A DNA stretch of 64,000 nucleotides from Hormoscilla sp. GM7CHS1pb (GTDB lineage: Bacteria; Cyanobacteriota; Cyanobacteriia; Cyanobacteriales; Desertifilaceae): the NCBI GenBank assembly GCA_014323675.1, contig JACONN010000003.1:248001-312000 (forward strand), read 5' to 3'. Position 1 is the first letter of the stretch. Every line of letters starts with the position of its first letter. Shown one piece after another: positions 57,849 through 64,000 of this stretch. The notes beneath the pieces are model-generated. The model saw only the letters and a list, made by a program, of their open reading frames with translations, ran no database searches and was not told the DNA's origin. A program made the position numbers and the translations under genes.

Positions 57849-59033
57849 ATGGTTGTAGCATGTGAAGGTGGTTTAGCACAGGGCGGTCAGGAGGATATAA
57901 TCTCTCAGTTTTGGTCTGTATGGCTGGAACTGGAAAAAAAGCTTTATCGCCGCTGTCTGGCGTTGATGAACGGGAACGTAACGGAGGCGGAAGATGCTCT
58001 GAGTAGCGCCAGGCTCAAGGCTTGGGAAAAGGTGCAAAAGTTTGCTGGCCAGATCGAGAACTTAAGCGCTTGGCTGATGCAGTTAACGAGCAACCTCTGC
58101 AAAGATCTCATCGAAAAAAACTCTCGGGGCCCGGCGGCGGTTGAAGATATAGAATGGGTGGGGGATAATGGAGTTCTGTGTACGGCCTCTGGGGTGGCTA
58201 CACCCATGATGGTGCTGGAGAGGGAGGAACAGTATGTAGTGATTCGACAGGCAGTAGAATCGTTACCCCAAGGGCAGCGGGATACTTTTGTTTTACATTA
58301 TTATGAAGGGCTCAAGCATAAGGAAATTGTCGAAGAGCTCGGGATCTCCTACGATAGCGTCTGCCAGCAGATATCGAAGGCGCGCAAACAGTTGAAGACT
58401 TCGTTGAGGGGCTATTTCTGTGATGAAGAGGAGCTGGAAAGGGCCTTGGAGCCAAAAGTCCCAAATTCTCCTGCGCCACGGGGGAGAGCAAAAAAGCGGA
58501 AGATAGGGTCCTGTGGGTCGAAGGAGAAGGTGTTGGCTACTGTATCGACTGCTCCCGACTGCGTGGTAGGGTCCGGGTTAGCGGACTGTAAGGATGGCGC
58601 AGTTAATGTCGAGCAGGAGAGTACGCAAGTATGTACTCAGTGGGACGCTAGCTCGCCAGTACGGGCCCCTGTAGCGAGTGGGGAACAGTTGTTGTGTTCT
58701 CCACTCGGTGGGGAAACTGTATTGACAGCTCCGGAGTGCGTGCCCGTTGGAATTGCCAACTTCCTGGTTCCGAAAGCTCCGGTTAAAAACACTGCTGTTA
58801 AGGGGATCGCTGCTGGGACTACTGGCATCAGAATTTTGTCCAAGGTGATCTTTTGTGGTCCCCTCCAGAAAAAGTTCGGGGCATCTGAGGGAATCATGAG
58901 CAAGCTCGCTACCGAGAAGTATTGGGTCCGCCCGATCACTCGGGCGAAGGGCTATAGTAGAAAAGCGGACGAGCCAGTGTTCAACCTCCAGAGAGTACAG
59001 GGGGGGTGGCAGTTCGACTTCGCTCACTGCTAG
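57849..59033 (+). CDS. ECF-type sigma-70 factor with long C-terminal extension
   Basis: 394 residues. Region 2 (WSVWLELEKKLYRRCLALMN, ALSSARLKAWEKV, WLMQLTSNLCKDLIEK) and region 4 (VESLPQGQRDTFVLHYYEGL KHKEIVEELGISYDSVCQQI) occupy residues 20-190. The remaining 200 residues are a Cys-containing, low-complexity extension ending in QRVQGGWQFDFAHC. ECF factors direct stress or surface genes; no anti-sigma gene is visible, and the tail may serve that role. A secreted protein gene follows by 200 bp and could be a target. Confidence 0.85.
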   Translation: MVVACEGGLAQGGQEDIISQFWSVWLELEKKLYRRCLALMNGNVTEAEDALSSARLKAWEKVQKFAGQIENLSAWLMQLTSNLCKDLIEKNSRGPAAVEDIEWVGDNGVLCTASGVATPMMVLEREEQYVVIRQAVESLPQGQRDTFVLHYYEGLKHKEIVEELGISYDSVCQQISKARKQLKTSLRGYFCDEEELERALEPKVPNSPAPRGRAKKRKIGSCGSKEKVLATVSTAPDCVVGSGLADCKDGAVNVEQESTQVCTQWDASSPVRAPVASGEQLLCSPLGGETVLTAPECVPVGIANFLVPKAPVKNTAVKGIAAGTTGIRILSKVIFCGPLQKKFGASEGIMSKLATEKYWVRPITRAKGYSRKADEPVFNLQRVQGGWQFDFAHC

Positions 59034-59233
59034 CTGTGGGAGAAATCTTGGTCTGGGATGCTGTCCCTCTATTCCTGACATCTAGCAGGAAAAAACTGCG
59101 ATCGAGAACTCCCAAAAATCAGTCAGAAATTGCGTTATTGAATCGTCTTACTTGCAGAATACGGGTGATGGCACTGTCCAAATTACGCCATCCTCTATAT
59201 ATACACTCAAATTTTCCTAAAAGGAGACAGAAC

Positions 59234-59568
59234 GTGAAGAAAGTCATTTTAATTATTTTGGCTGCTGCAATGTTTCTTCTGCAGGCACCAGCCTATGCTG
59301 ACACAGTAACGGTTGTTTCAAACACTTCTTTCTCAAACCCTCAGAGCCAAATCAAATCAGAAGGTGAGTACGCATTCAGGGGGTCAGTACGATTACATTT
59401 GAAGTTGCTGGAAACACCTGCAATCTGAATGGCTCCTTACGTGGCAGTGTGCCCTCTGGCTGTAATTACTTAATCGAGGTTGCCCCGAATGGCCAGATTA
59501 GCGGAGAACTTACAGCTGGCAACTATGTCTGCACGCAGTCGGCAGACATCCCTAGTTCATGTGGTTGA
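59234..59568 (+). pseudogene. Small secreted Cys-containing protein, frameshifted
   Basis: GTG 59234 (AAAAGGAGACAG upstream): signal peptide KKVILIILAAAMFLLQAPAY ADT, mature TVVSNTSFSNPQ. One G lost in GGGGG (about 59379-59383) breaks it; in register it reads STITFEVAGNTCNLNGSLRG, SGCNYLIEVAPNGQISGELT, YVCTQSADIPSSCG. About 111 residues, four Cys in the mature part. Function unknown. Confidence 0.7.
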
Positions 59569-59741
59569 TCCCATGGATAAGAACTGTAAGAGGTTGAAGT
59601 CCCACTAAATTTAAGGCTTAAGCTGTCGCGCATCTAAAATGCACATTTGGGCTGAGGGTAAAATCCTGGCGGCCATTCGCCATAAGCGTTTCGGTCATGG
59701 TGGCAATTTTGGATGATGCAATTTAAATGCATCACAGCTTA

Positions 59742-59983
59742 CTAATTACGGCGTTGCACAATTACGGGATGATGGGCATAGTTGCAGAAGTCTTAAACCT
59801 AGACTACAAGCCAGTTTAAGTTATGTGCATGCGTAGGCATCATCCCCAAAATGTGCAACGCCCTAATTACGGCGTTGCACAATTACGGGATGATGGGCAT
59901 AGTTGCAGAAGTCTTAAACCTAGACTACAAGCCAGTTTAAGTTATGTGCATGCGTAGGCATCATCCCCAAAATGTGCAACGCC
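59742..59983. mobile_element. Two tandem MITE copies with GGCGTTGCACA ends
   Basis: Two nearly identical 113-bp elements (59750-59862 and 59871-59983) each run from GGCGTTGCACA to TGTGCAACGCC, with inner GGGATGATG/CATCATCCC arms. Each is preceded by CTAATTAC; so a 121-bp unit was duplicated in tandem. The ends match 32137-32305. No coding capacity. Confidence 0.85.
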
Positions 59984-59999
59984 CCTGAGAGATATTGAG

Positions 60000-60275
60000 A
60001 TGGAGAAGCTTAAACAAACAATACAGACTCTTAGTCCCGAGCTTTACGCTCAGATTGAGTCAGATAAGGCATGGAGTCAGGCGTTTGAAGAGACCAAACT
60101 CAAACTGCCAGAGGTTGTTATAGGAGGGAGTTTTGGCGATGGTTCAGGTGCAGATGCTCTTCAAGCAGGTACTACGAACTATTCGTTGATGGACTTGCTG
60201 AGAAACATGTACCAGCCTAAGCAAAGCAATACGCAACCGAAAGTCGAAGAGCTAGATTCTGCTGATGATGACTAG
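60000..60275 (+). CDS. Hypothetical protein
   Basis: 91 residues from ATG 60000: MEKLKQTIQTLSPELYAQIE ... IGGSFGDGSGADALQAGTTN. Soluble, acidic C-terminus EELDSADDD. It begins 16 bp after the MITE pair. No family recognised. Confidence 0.55.
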   Translation: MEKLKQTIQTLSPELYAQIESDKAWSQAFEETKLKLPEVVIGGSFGDGSGADALQAGTTNYSLMDLLRNMYQPKQSNTQPKVEELDSADDD

Positions 60276-60283
60276 AGTTTGGT

Positions 60284-60397
60284 CTGTGAAACCGGGTTTC
60301 TCCGGTCAGAGCCTCCAGTTTACACTAGGACAAAACGAAAGTAGCCCAGAAGCCAAGGCCAAGACCCGGTTTTTCCAAAAAACCGGGTTTCTCAATT
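60284..60397. repeat. AAACCGGGTTTC repeats, three copies
   Basis: GAAACCGGGTTTCTCC, AAGACCCGGTTTTTCC and AAAACCGGGTTTCTC lie between two convergent genes. Same family as at 6597. Confidence 0.7.
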
Positions 60398-61275
60398 CAA
60401 CTGATAACTGAAATCAGTTCGGGGAGCATTTCCCGCAGGGCATTTCGCCAATGAGGAGGAAGCCCACCCAAAACAGAGGATATTTTGCCAATATTCAGGA
60501 CAGAATAAGGAGGGCGGCGTGCGGGAGTCGGATATTCAGCAGTAGTGATGGGAATCACCCGCTGCACCTTCAGAGGAAATCCTAACTCTTTCGCCTCCGC
60601 AAAAATCGCCACAGCCAAATCATACCAGCTTGCAACTCCACTGTTAGTATAATGGTAAATGCCCCCTGCTGCTTCTTTCGCAATTAAAGAGGCGATCGCG
60701 CCTGCGAGATAGCGAGTGGAAGTGGGGCTACCAACTTGGTCGTAAACCACGCGGAGTTCATCCCGTTGGGCCCCCAACCTGAGCATAGTTTTGACAAAAT
60801 TGCCAGTGGGACCAGCACCATAAACCCAGGCAGTTCTGAGAATAATATAGTTAACACCAGAAGCTTGAATCGCCAACTCCCCCTTCAGTTTAGACTCACC
60901 ATAGGCATTCATCGGCTTAGTAGAGTCAGTTTCCCGGTAAGGGCAGTTATTATTCCCATCAAACACGTAGTCAGTGGAAACGTGAACCAGAGTAGACCCC
61001 AAATCTACAGCCGCCTCTGCTATTATACCAGGGGCCGTCCCATTCACCGCGATCGCCCGTTCCGGTTCCTGTTCCGCCTTATCAACAGCAGTATAAGCAG
61101 CAGCATTAACCACCAAATCAGGTTTAATCTCCTGCATTATCCGACGAATATCATCTGGTCGTTCCAAGTCCACGGTTTCGCGACCCACTCCCGTCACATC
61201 TCCGAGAGAGGAGAGAGTGCGAGACAATTCTTGACCCAACTGACCCTTAACCCCAAGTAATAAAATACGTTTCAT
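60397..61275 (-). CDS. rfbD: dTDP-4-dehydrorhamnose reductase
   Basis: 292 residues from ATG 61275. N-terminal MKRILLLGVKGQLGQELSRT nucleotide fold; VVNAAAYTAVDKAE; YVFDG; YGESKLKGE catalytic Tyr-Lys. It makes dTDP-L-rhamnose for surface polysaccharides. Lies downstream of rfbC. A duplicate of its 5-prime end precedes it (61362-61388). Confidence 0.95.
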   Translation of the reverse strand: MKRILLLGVKGQLGQELSRTLSSLGDVTGVGRETVDLERPDDIRRIMQEIKPDLVVNAAAYTAVDKAEQEPERAIAVNGTAPGIIAEAAVDLGSTLVHVSTDYVFDGNNNCPYRETDSTKPMNAYGESKLKGELAIQASGVNYIILRTAWVYGAGPTGNFVKTMLRLGAQRDELRVVYDQVGSPTSTRYLAGAIASLIAKEAAGGIYHYTNSGVASWYDLAVAIFAEAKELGFPLKVQRVIPITTAEYPTPARRPPYSVLNIGKISSVLGGLPPHWRNALREMLPELISVIS

Positions 61276-61388
61276 CTGCACAATGTTTTCAGTCGGTTGA
61301 AAACCGACTTCAGCTATTAGCAGGGGGTTGGAACCCCCTGCGGGCCATGAGACCAATCGAGAACCCCAAGCAATAAAATCCGTTTCAT
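61276..61388 (-). repeat. Insertion with duplicated rfbD start between rfbC and rfbD
   Basis: A copy of the first 27 bp of rfbD (ATGAAACGGATTTTATTGCT onward, two mismatches) overlaps the rfbC stop as ATGA. Between it and the real start is a repeat GTCGGTTTTCAACCGACT and GGGGGTTGGAACCCCC. The same GTCGGTTTTCAACCGACTT occurs at about 9932-9950. Thus a repeat inserted at the original start with a target duplication, leaving rfbD intact. Confidence 0.7.
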
Positions 61389-61933
61389 GGGAAAACCTCT
61401 GCCGACTTAAAAGGTAACCCAGCCGAATCTTTTGCCGATAGCACGGGAGTTTTCCCTCCTAGGGGCCAATCAATTGCCAAATCGGGGTCATTCCAGATAA
61501 TACAGCGTTCGTGGTTAGGAGCGTAATAGTCAGTAGTCTTGTACAGCATTTCCGCCACCTCCGAAACCACCAAAAAGCCGTGGGCAAACCCCGCCGGGAT
61601 CCACAGTTGTCGGTGATTATCAGCACTCAACAAGCAACCCACCCACTTGCCAAAATCTGGGCTGCTTTTTCTGATATCCACCGCTACATCGAACACCTCA
61701 CCCCTAACTACCCGCACCAACTTTCCTTGAGGCTGTTGAATTTGATAATGCAGCCCCCGCAAAACCCCCGTTTCTGAACGAGAATGATTATCCTGCACGA
61801 ACTCCACCGACAGGCCAGTCTTTTCCGCAAAAACCCGCTGGTTATAACTTTCATAAAAGAATCCCCGATCGTCTCCAAAGACTTTCGGTTCCAGGAGCAA
61901 CACATCCTTAATCTCAGTCGCCTCAATTTTCAT
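61385..61933 (-). CDS. rfbC: dTDP-4-dehydrorhamnose 3,5-epimerase
   Basis: 182 residues: MKIEATEIKDVLLLEPKVFG DDRG, FVQDNHSRSETGVLRGLHYQ (catalytic His), VVRGEVFDVAVDIR, IPAGFAHGF. It epimerises the 4-keto sugar in rhamnose synthesis. Upstream of rfbD in an operon. Confidence 0.96.
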   Translation of the reverse strand: MKIEATEIKDVLLLEPKVFGDDRGFFYESYNQRVFAEKTGLSVEFVQDNHSRSETGVLRGLHYQIQQPQGKLVRVVRGEVFDVAVDIRKSSPDFGKWVGCLLSADNHRQLWIPAGFAHGFLVVSEVAEMLYKTTDYYAPNHERCIIWNDPDLAIDWPLGGKTPVLSAKDSAGLPFKSAEVFP

Positions 61934-62095
61934 CTTGCTTATCCGAAGTGCTGAGATAGGGTGAAACCTTCCTCATTGCTATACTCTGAACGGTCATAAA
62001 CTGCTCTTTTTGGGATAGCCAATATGTCATTGCGATTTTTCGCGCAGCGTGGGGGGGGATAGTTGAGATATTCTTGTGCTTTCAGAGTAACTCCC

Positions 62096-62149
62096 CCCCC
62101 TCAGCAATCTCTACGCCGTCGGTAGAAGAGTAGGAGATTGCTGAGGGGG
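62096..62149. repeat. 16-bp perfect stem-loop CCCCCTCAGCAATCTC
   Basis: CCCCCTCAGCAATCTC (62096-62111) and GAGATTGCTGAGGGGG (62134-62149) are exact inverse copies. The flanking ATTGCGA motif resembles 52440-52520, so it is a dispersed family. No T tract. Confidence 0.85.
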
Positions 62150-62283
62150 TCTTACTTGCTGGTATCATAACAATTGCGACCATAACTCCCCCTCGCAATG
62201 ACCATTTCGGCTTACAAGATCGTAGCCCGCGCCGAGTCTAATCATTTCCAATTCCCAATTTTCAATTCTCAATTCTCCATTTC

Positions 62284-63801
62284 CTAACGAACCGTTTCCA
62301 AACTGCGGACCTTAGTGTCAAACTTATCCAACAAGAGATTCATCACCGTGCGTTTGCGCACCTTAATCCTCGTATTCACCTCCATTCCCGATTGGAGTCG
62401 CAGCTGCGCTTGGTTAGGAGGTTCTCCCACATTAAAGTGCTGTCTTGACATTTCTATCTTCGCCGGAAACGAATAGTAGGGGCGAATTTGCGTTGGTTCT
62501 AACGCATCCGAACCCACCCAGACCAATTTTCCCGGGATCGTGCCAAATTCCGAGGACGGAAAGGACGACACGTCTACTTCTACCTCCATCCCTTCCTTCA
62601 CGAACCCGACATCTTTGTTCTGAAGATATACCTTTGCCAACAATTCGTCATTCGGCACGATCTTCACGATTATATCTGTCGCCTGGGCTACAGATTGAGG
62701 GCCAACTTGCAGATCGAATACCACGCCATCTTTAGGCGATCGCACTTCTCTGTATCGCAGAGCTTGTCTGGCCTTAACCAACTCCCCATCTATTTCCGTC
62801 AATCGCTTCTGATTTTCCAGCTTCGCCCGACTTAGTTGGGTATCAATTTCCGCAATTCGTTTCTGGTTTTCCGCGATGCGAGTCAGAACATCTTTCGCCG
62901 AGATATCCCTCGTATTTTGCATCTGTTCTTGGGCCTGAGAAATTGCCACTTTCAGGCGCTGAATTTCCAGAATTAGCTGCTGAATTTCCGCTTGACGAGA
63001 CAATACCTGATCTTCCTGACCCAACACCCTTTGCTTTTGTTGATCGTATTGCAACTGGGCCACTGCTCCTTCCTCCACCAGGGGCTCCAACCTTTCCAGA
63101 GTCGCCTGATTAAGGGCCAATATCTGCTGGGCTTTTGTTAAACTTTCCCCGGTTGCTGCCAAGCGGTCTTCTGTTTGCGAAAGTTGCTTTTCCAGTTCTC
63201 TGACCTGCAATCTCGCAGCTTCCACTCTACTGCGATATTCATTTCGGCTAGCTGTTAGTAACAGTCGTTGGTTAGCATTAAACTCCCCGCTGATTTTAGC
63301 TTCCGGGTCGTACCCACCAATCTCCGCTGTCAGAAATACATTTTCTTCTTGCAAAGCATTTTTCAGCCGCACCAGCGCCACCAATTCTGGGGGACCGCCC
63401 TGAGTTCCATTCACCTGATCCTTGTAAAACTTGCTTTCTTCTATCAACGTCTCCCGCAACTTTGTCAAGGATTCTATATCTGCTTCTGGGGCGTCTTCTT
63501 CAAAGGTGACTAATAGGTCGCCCTCTTTGACATATTCTCCATCTTCGACATAAACGGCCTCCACCACACCTGTCGTTGGGGCCTTCACTTCACTTACAGA
63601 ACCTTCCGGTTCCAATTTCCCCATCGCTGGCACGGCTTCGTCTATTTTTGCTACCGCTGCCCAGACTACAGCAAAGCTTGTCACCCCCAGCAGCAGCCAT
63701 ACCAAAACTTGCGACCAGATAATCGATCTCTCTAGGATTACCGGTTGTTCGACAAAGATTTCCTTATCTCTTTTTTTTACTTCTATGTTCTCTGCTTTCA
63801 T
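62284..63801 (-). CDS. HlyD-family membrane fusion protein
   Basis: 505 residues. A single N-terminal TM (VLVWLLLGVTSFAVVWAAVA), biotinyl-lipoyl-like segments (VKAPTTGVVEAVYVEDGEYV KEGD), a long coiled coil (about 180-370), and a C-terminal barrel (VRSPKDGVVFDLQVGPQSVA, SGMEVNTRIKVRKRTVMN). It links an inner-membrane ABC transporter to the outer membrane. Directly downstream of such a transporter. Confidence 0.93.
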   Translation of the reverse strand: MKAENIEVKKRDKEIFVEQPVILERSIIWSQVLVWLLLGVTSFAVVWAAVAKIDEAVPAMGKLEPEGSVSEVKAPTTGVVEAVYVEDGEYVKEGDLLVTFEEDAPEADIESLTKLRETLIEESKFYKDQVNGTQGGPPELVALVRLKNALQEENVFLTAEIGGYDPEAKISGEFNANQRLLLTASRNEYRSRVEAARLQVRELEKQLSQTEDRLAATGESLTKAQQILALNQATLERLEPLVEEGAVAQLQYDQQKQRVLGQEDQVLSRQAEIQQLILEIQRLKVAISQAQEQMQNTRDISAKDVLTRIAENQKRIAEIDTQLSRAKLENQKRLTEIDGELVKARQALRYREVRSPKDGVVFDLQVGPQSVAQATDIIVKIVPNDELLAKVYLQNKDVGFVKEGMEVEVDVSSFPSSEFGTIPGKLVWVGSDALEPTQIRPYYSFPAKIEMSRQHFNVGEPPNQAQLRLQSGMEVNTRIKVRKRTVMNLLLDKFDTKVRSLETVR

Positions 63802-63890
63802 TTGTCCCTCGGTTATTCGTGGAAAATGGTGAATTGCTAACGGTCAATAACCATTAACAATTGCTCCATTTTCTCTTTTACATTTCCACT

Positions 63891-64000
63891 TTACAGTTGC
63901 GACTCCTGCTGTTGGAAGAGGCAATAGTAACGCCCTTTAGACGCCATCAATTCATCATGAGTGCCCTGTTCTGCTAGAGAACCCTTATCCATCATGATGA
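63891..64000 (-). CDS. ABC transporter ATPase, C-terminal end (partial)
   Basis: The last 36 residues: MMDKGSLAEQGTHDELMASK GRYYCLFQQQ and ESQL. DKG-x-x-x-E-x-GTH-x-EL is the D-loop/C-terminal pattern of ABC exporters such as HlyB. The rest lies beyond the window. Together with HlyD it forms a type I secretion system; the RTX-type protein of 37532-41430 could be a substrate. Confidence 0.9.
   Translation of the reverse strand, partial: IMMDKGSLAEQGTHDELMASKGRYYCLFQQQESQL

Overview
The window comes from a phycoerythrin-producing, probably filamentous cyanobacterium of the Oscillatoriales type. The evidence is dense HIP1 octamers (GCGATCGC), ntcA, psbH/psbN, a petL-like gene, DUF3084 and DUF3146 proteins, xisH/xisI, and a full phycoerythrin (cpe) locus. 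Non-coding DNA is abundant and rich in dispersed and tandem repeats. I saw no tRNA, rRNA or CRISPR array.

Layout. 1-4.8 kb: fragments of histidine kinases flank a two-gene conflict-type module, a cytoplasmic subtilisin-like protease followed by a NACHT NTPase. 5-9.7 kb: a B12-binding radical SAM protein, a petL-like gene, aroB and a MazF-type toxin-antitoxin pair. 9.7-16.3 kb: repeat-rich DNA, a Ser/Thr kinase fused to 14 WD40 blades, a possible orphan polymorphic toxin/immunity pair, and a HIRAN-like protein. 16.3-24.2 kb: core genes (fabI, ntcA, DUF3084, YqgF-like, DUF3146, pth, tatA, psbH, psbN, exbD/exbB). 24.2-32 kb: a COP23-like protein, vapBC, TPR protein, xisHI, a truncated second PIN toxin, a 46-bp tandem array, and an Amt transporter fused to a sensor kinase. 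32-43 kb: HEAT-repeat proteins, a TPR-glycosyltransferase, an RTX/glycine-rich surface protein split by an IS66-type element with a clear 8-bp target duplication, and a broken CpcS-type lyase. 43.5-56.4 kb: the phycoerythrin locus, with cpeC-D-E-(small ORF)-S-T-R, a tandem-domain rod linker and a long coiled-coil protein on +, then cpeZ, an unknown gene, a CpeS-like lyase and cpeBA on -, with a pentapeptide-repeat protein between. 56.4-64 kb: repeat arrays, an ECF sigma factor with a long tail, a secreted Cys-containing protein, tandem MITEs, rfbD/rfbC, and a type I secretion pair (HlyD and the end of an ABC transporter).

How genes work together. The cpe region encodes phycoerythrin (CpeA/B), its rod linkers (CpeC/D/E and a tandem linker), its chromophorylation factors (CpeS, CpeT, CpeZ and CpcS-like lyases) and its activator CpeR. 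The tandem linker and the following coiled-coil protein share a C-terminal signature, so the latter may be a new phycobilisome-associated or scaffolding protein. The protease and the NACHT protein appear to share an inhibitor-like (I9-like) N-terminal pattern, suggesting that the STAND ATPase restrains or recruits the protease.

A striking global feature is the number of single-base lesions. Frameshifts in short homopolymers (mostly losses in G/C runs and gains in A/T runs) break the NACHT, DUF3146, COP23, TPR, HEAT, TPR-glycosyltransferase, RTX, cpeD, cpeE, cpeS and secreted-protein genes. In-frame TAA/TAG codons interrupt exbB, xisH, the Amt-kinase and probably a coiled-coil gene. Sequencing error and real genome erosion cannot be separated from this sequence alone.
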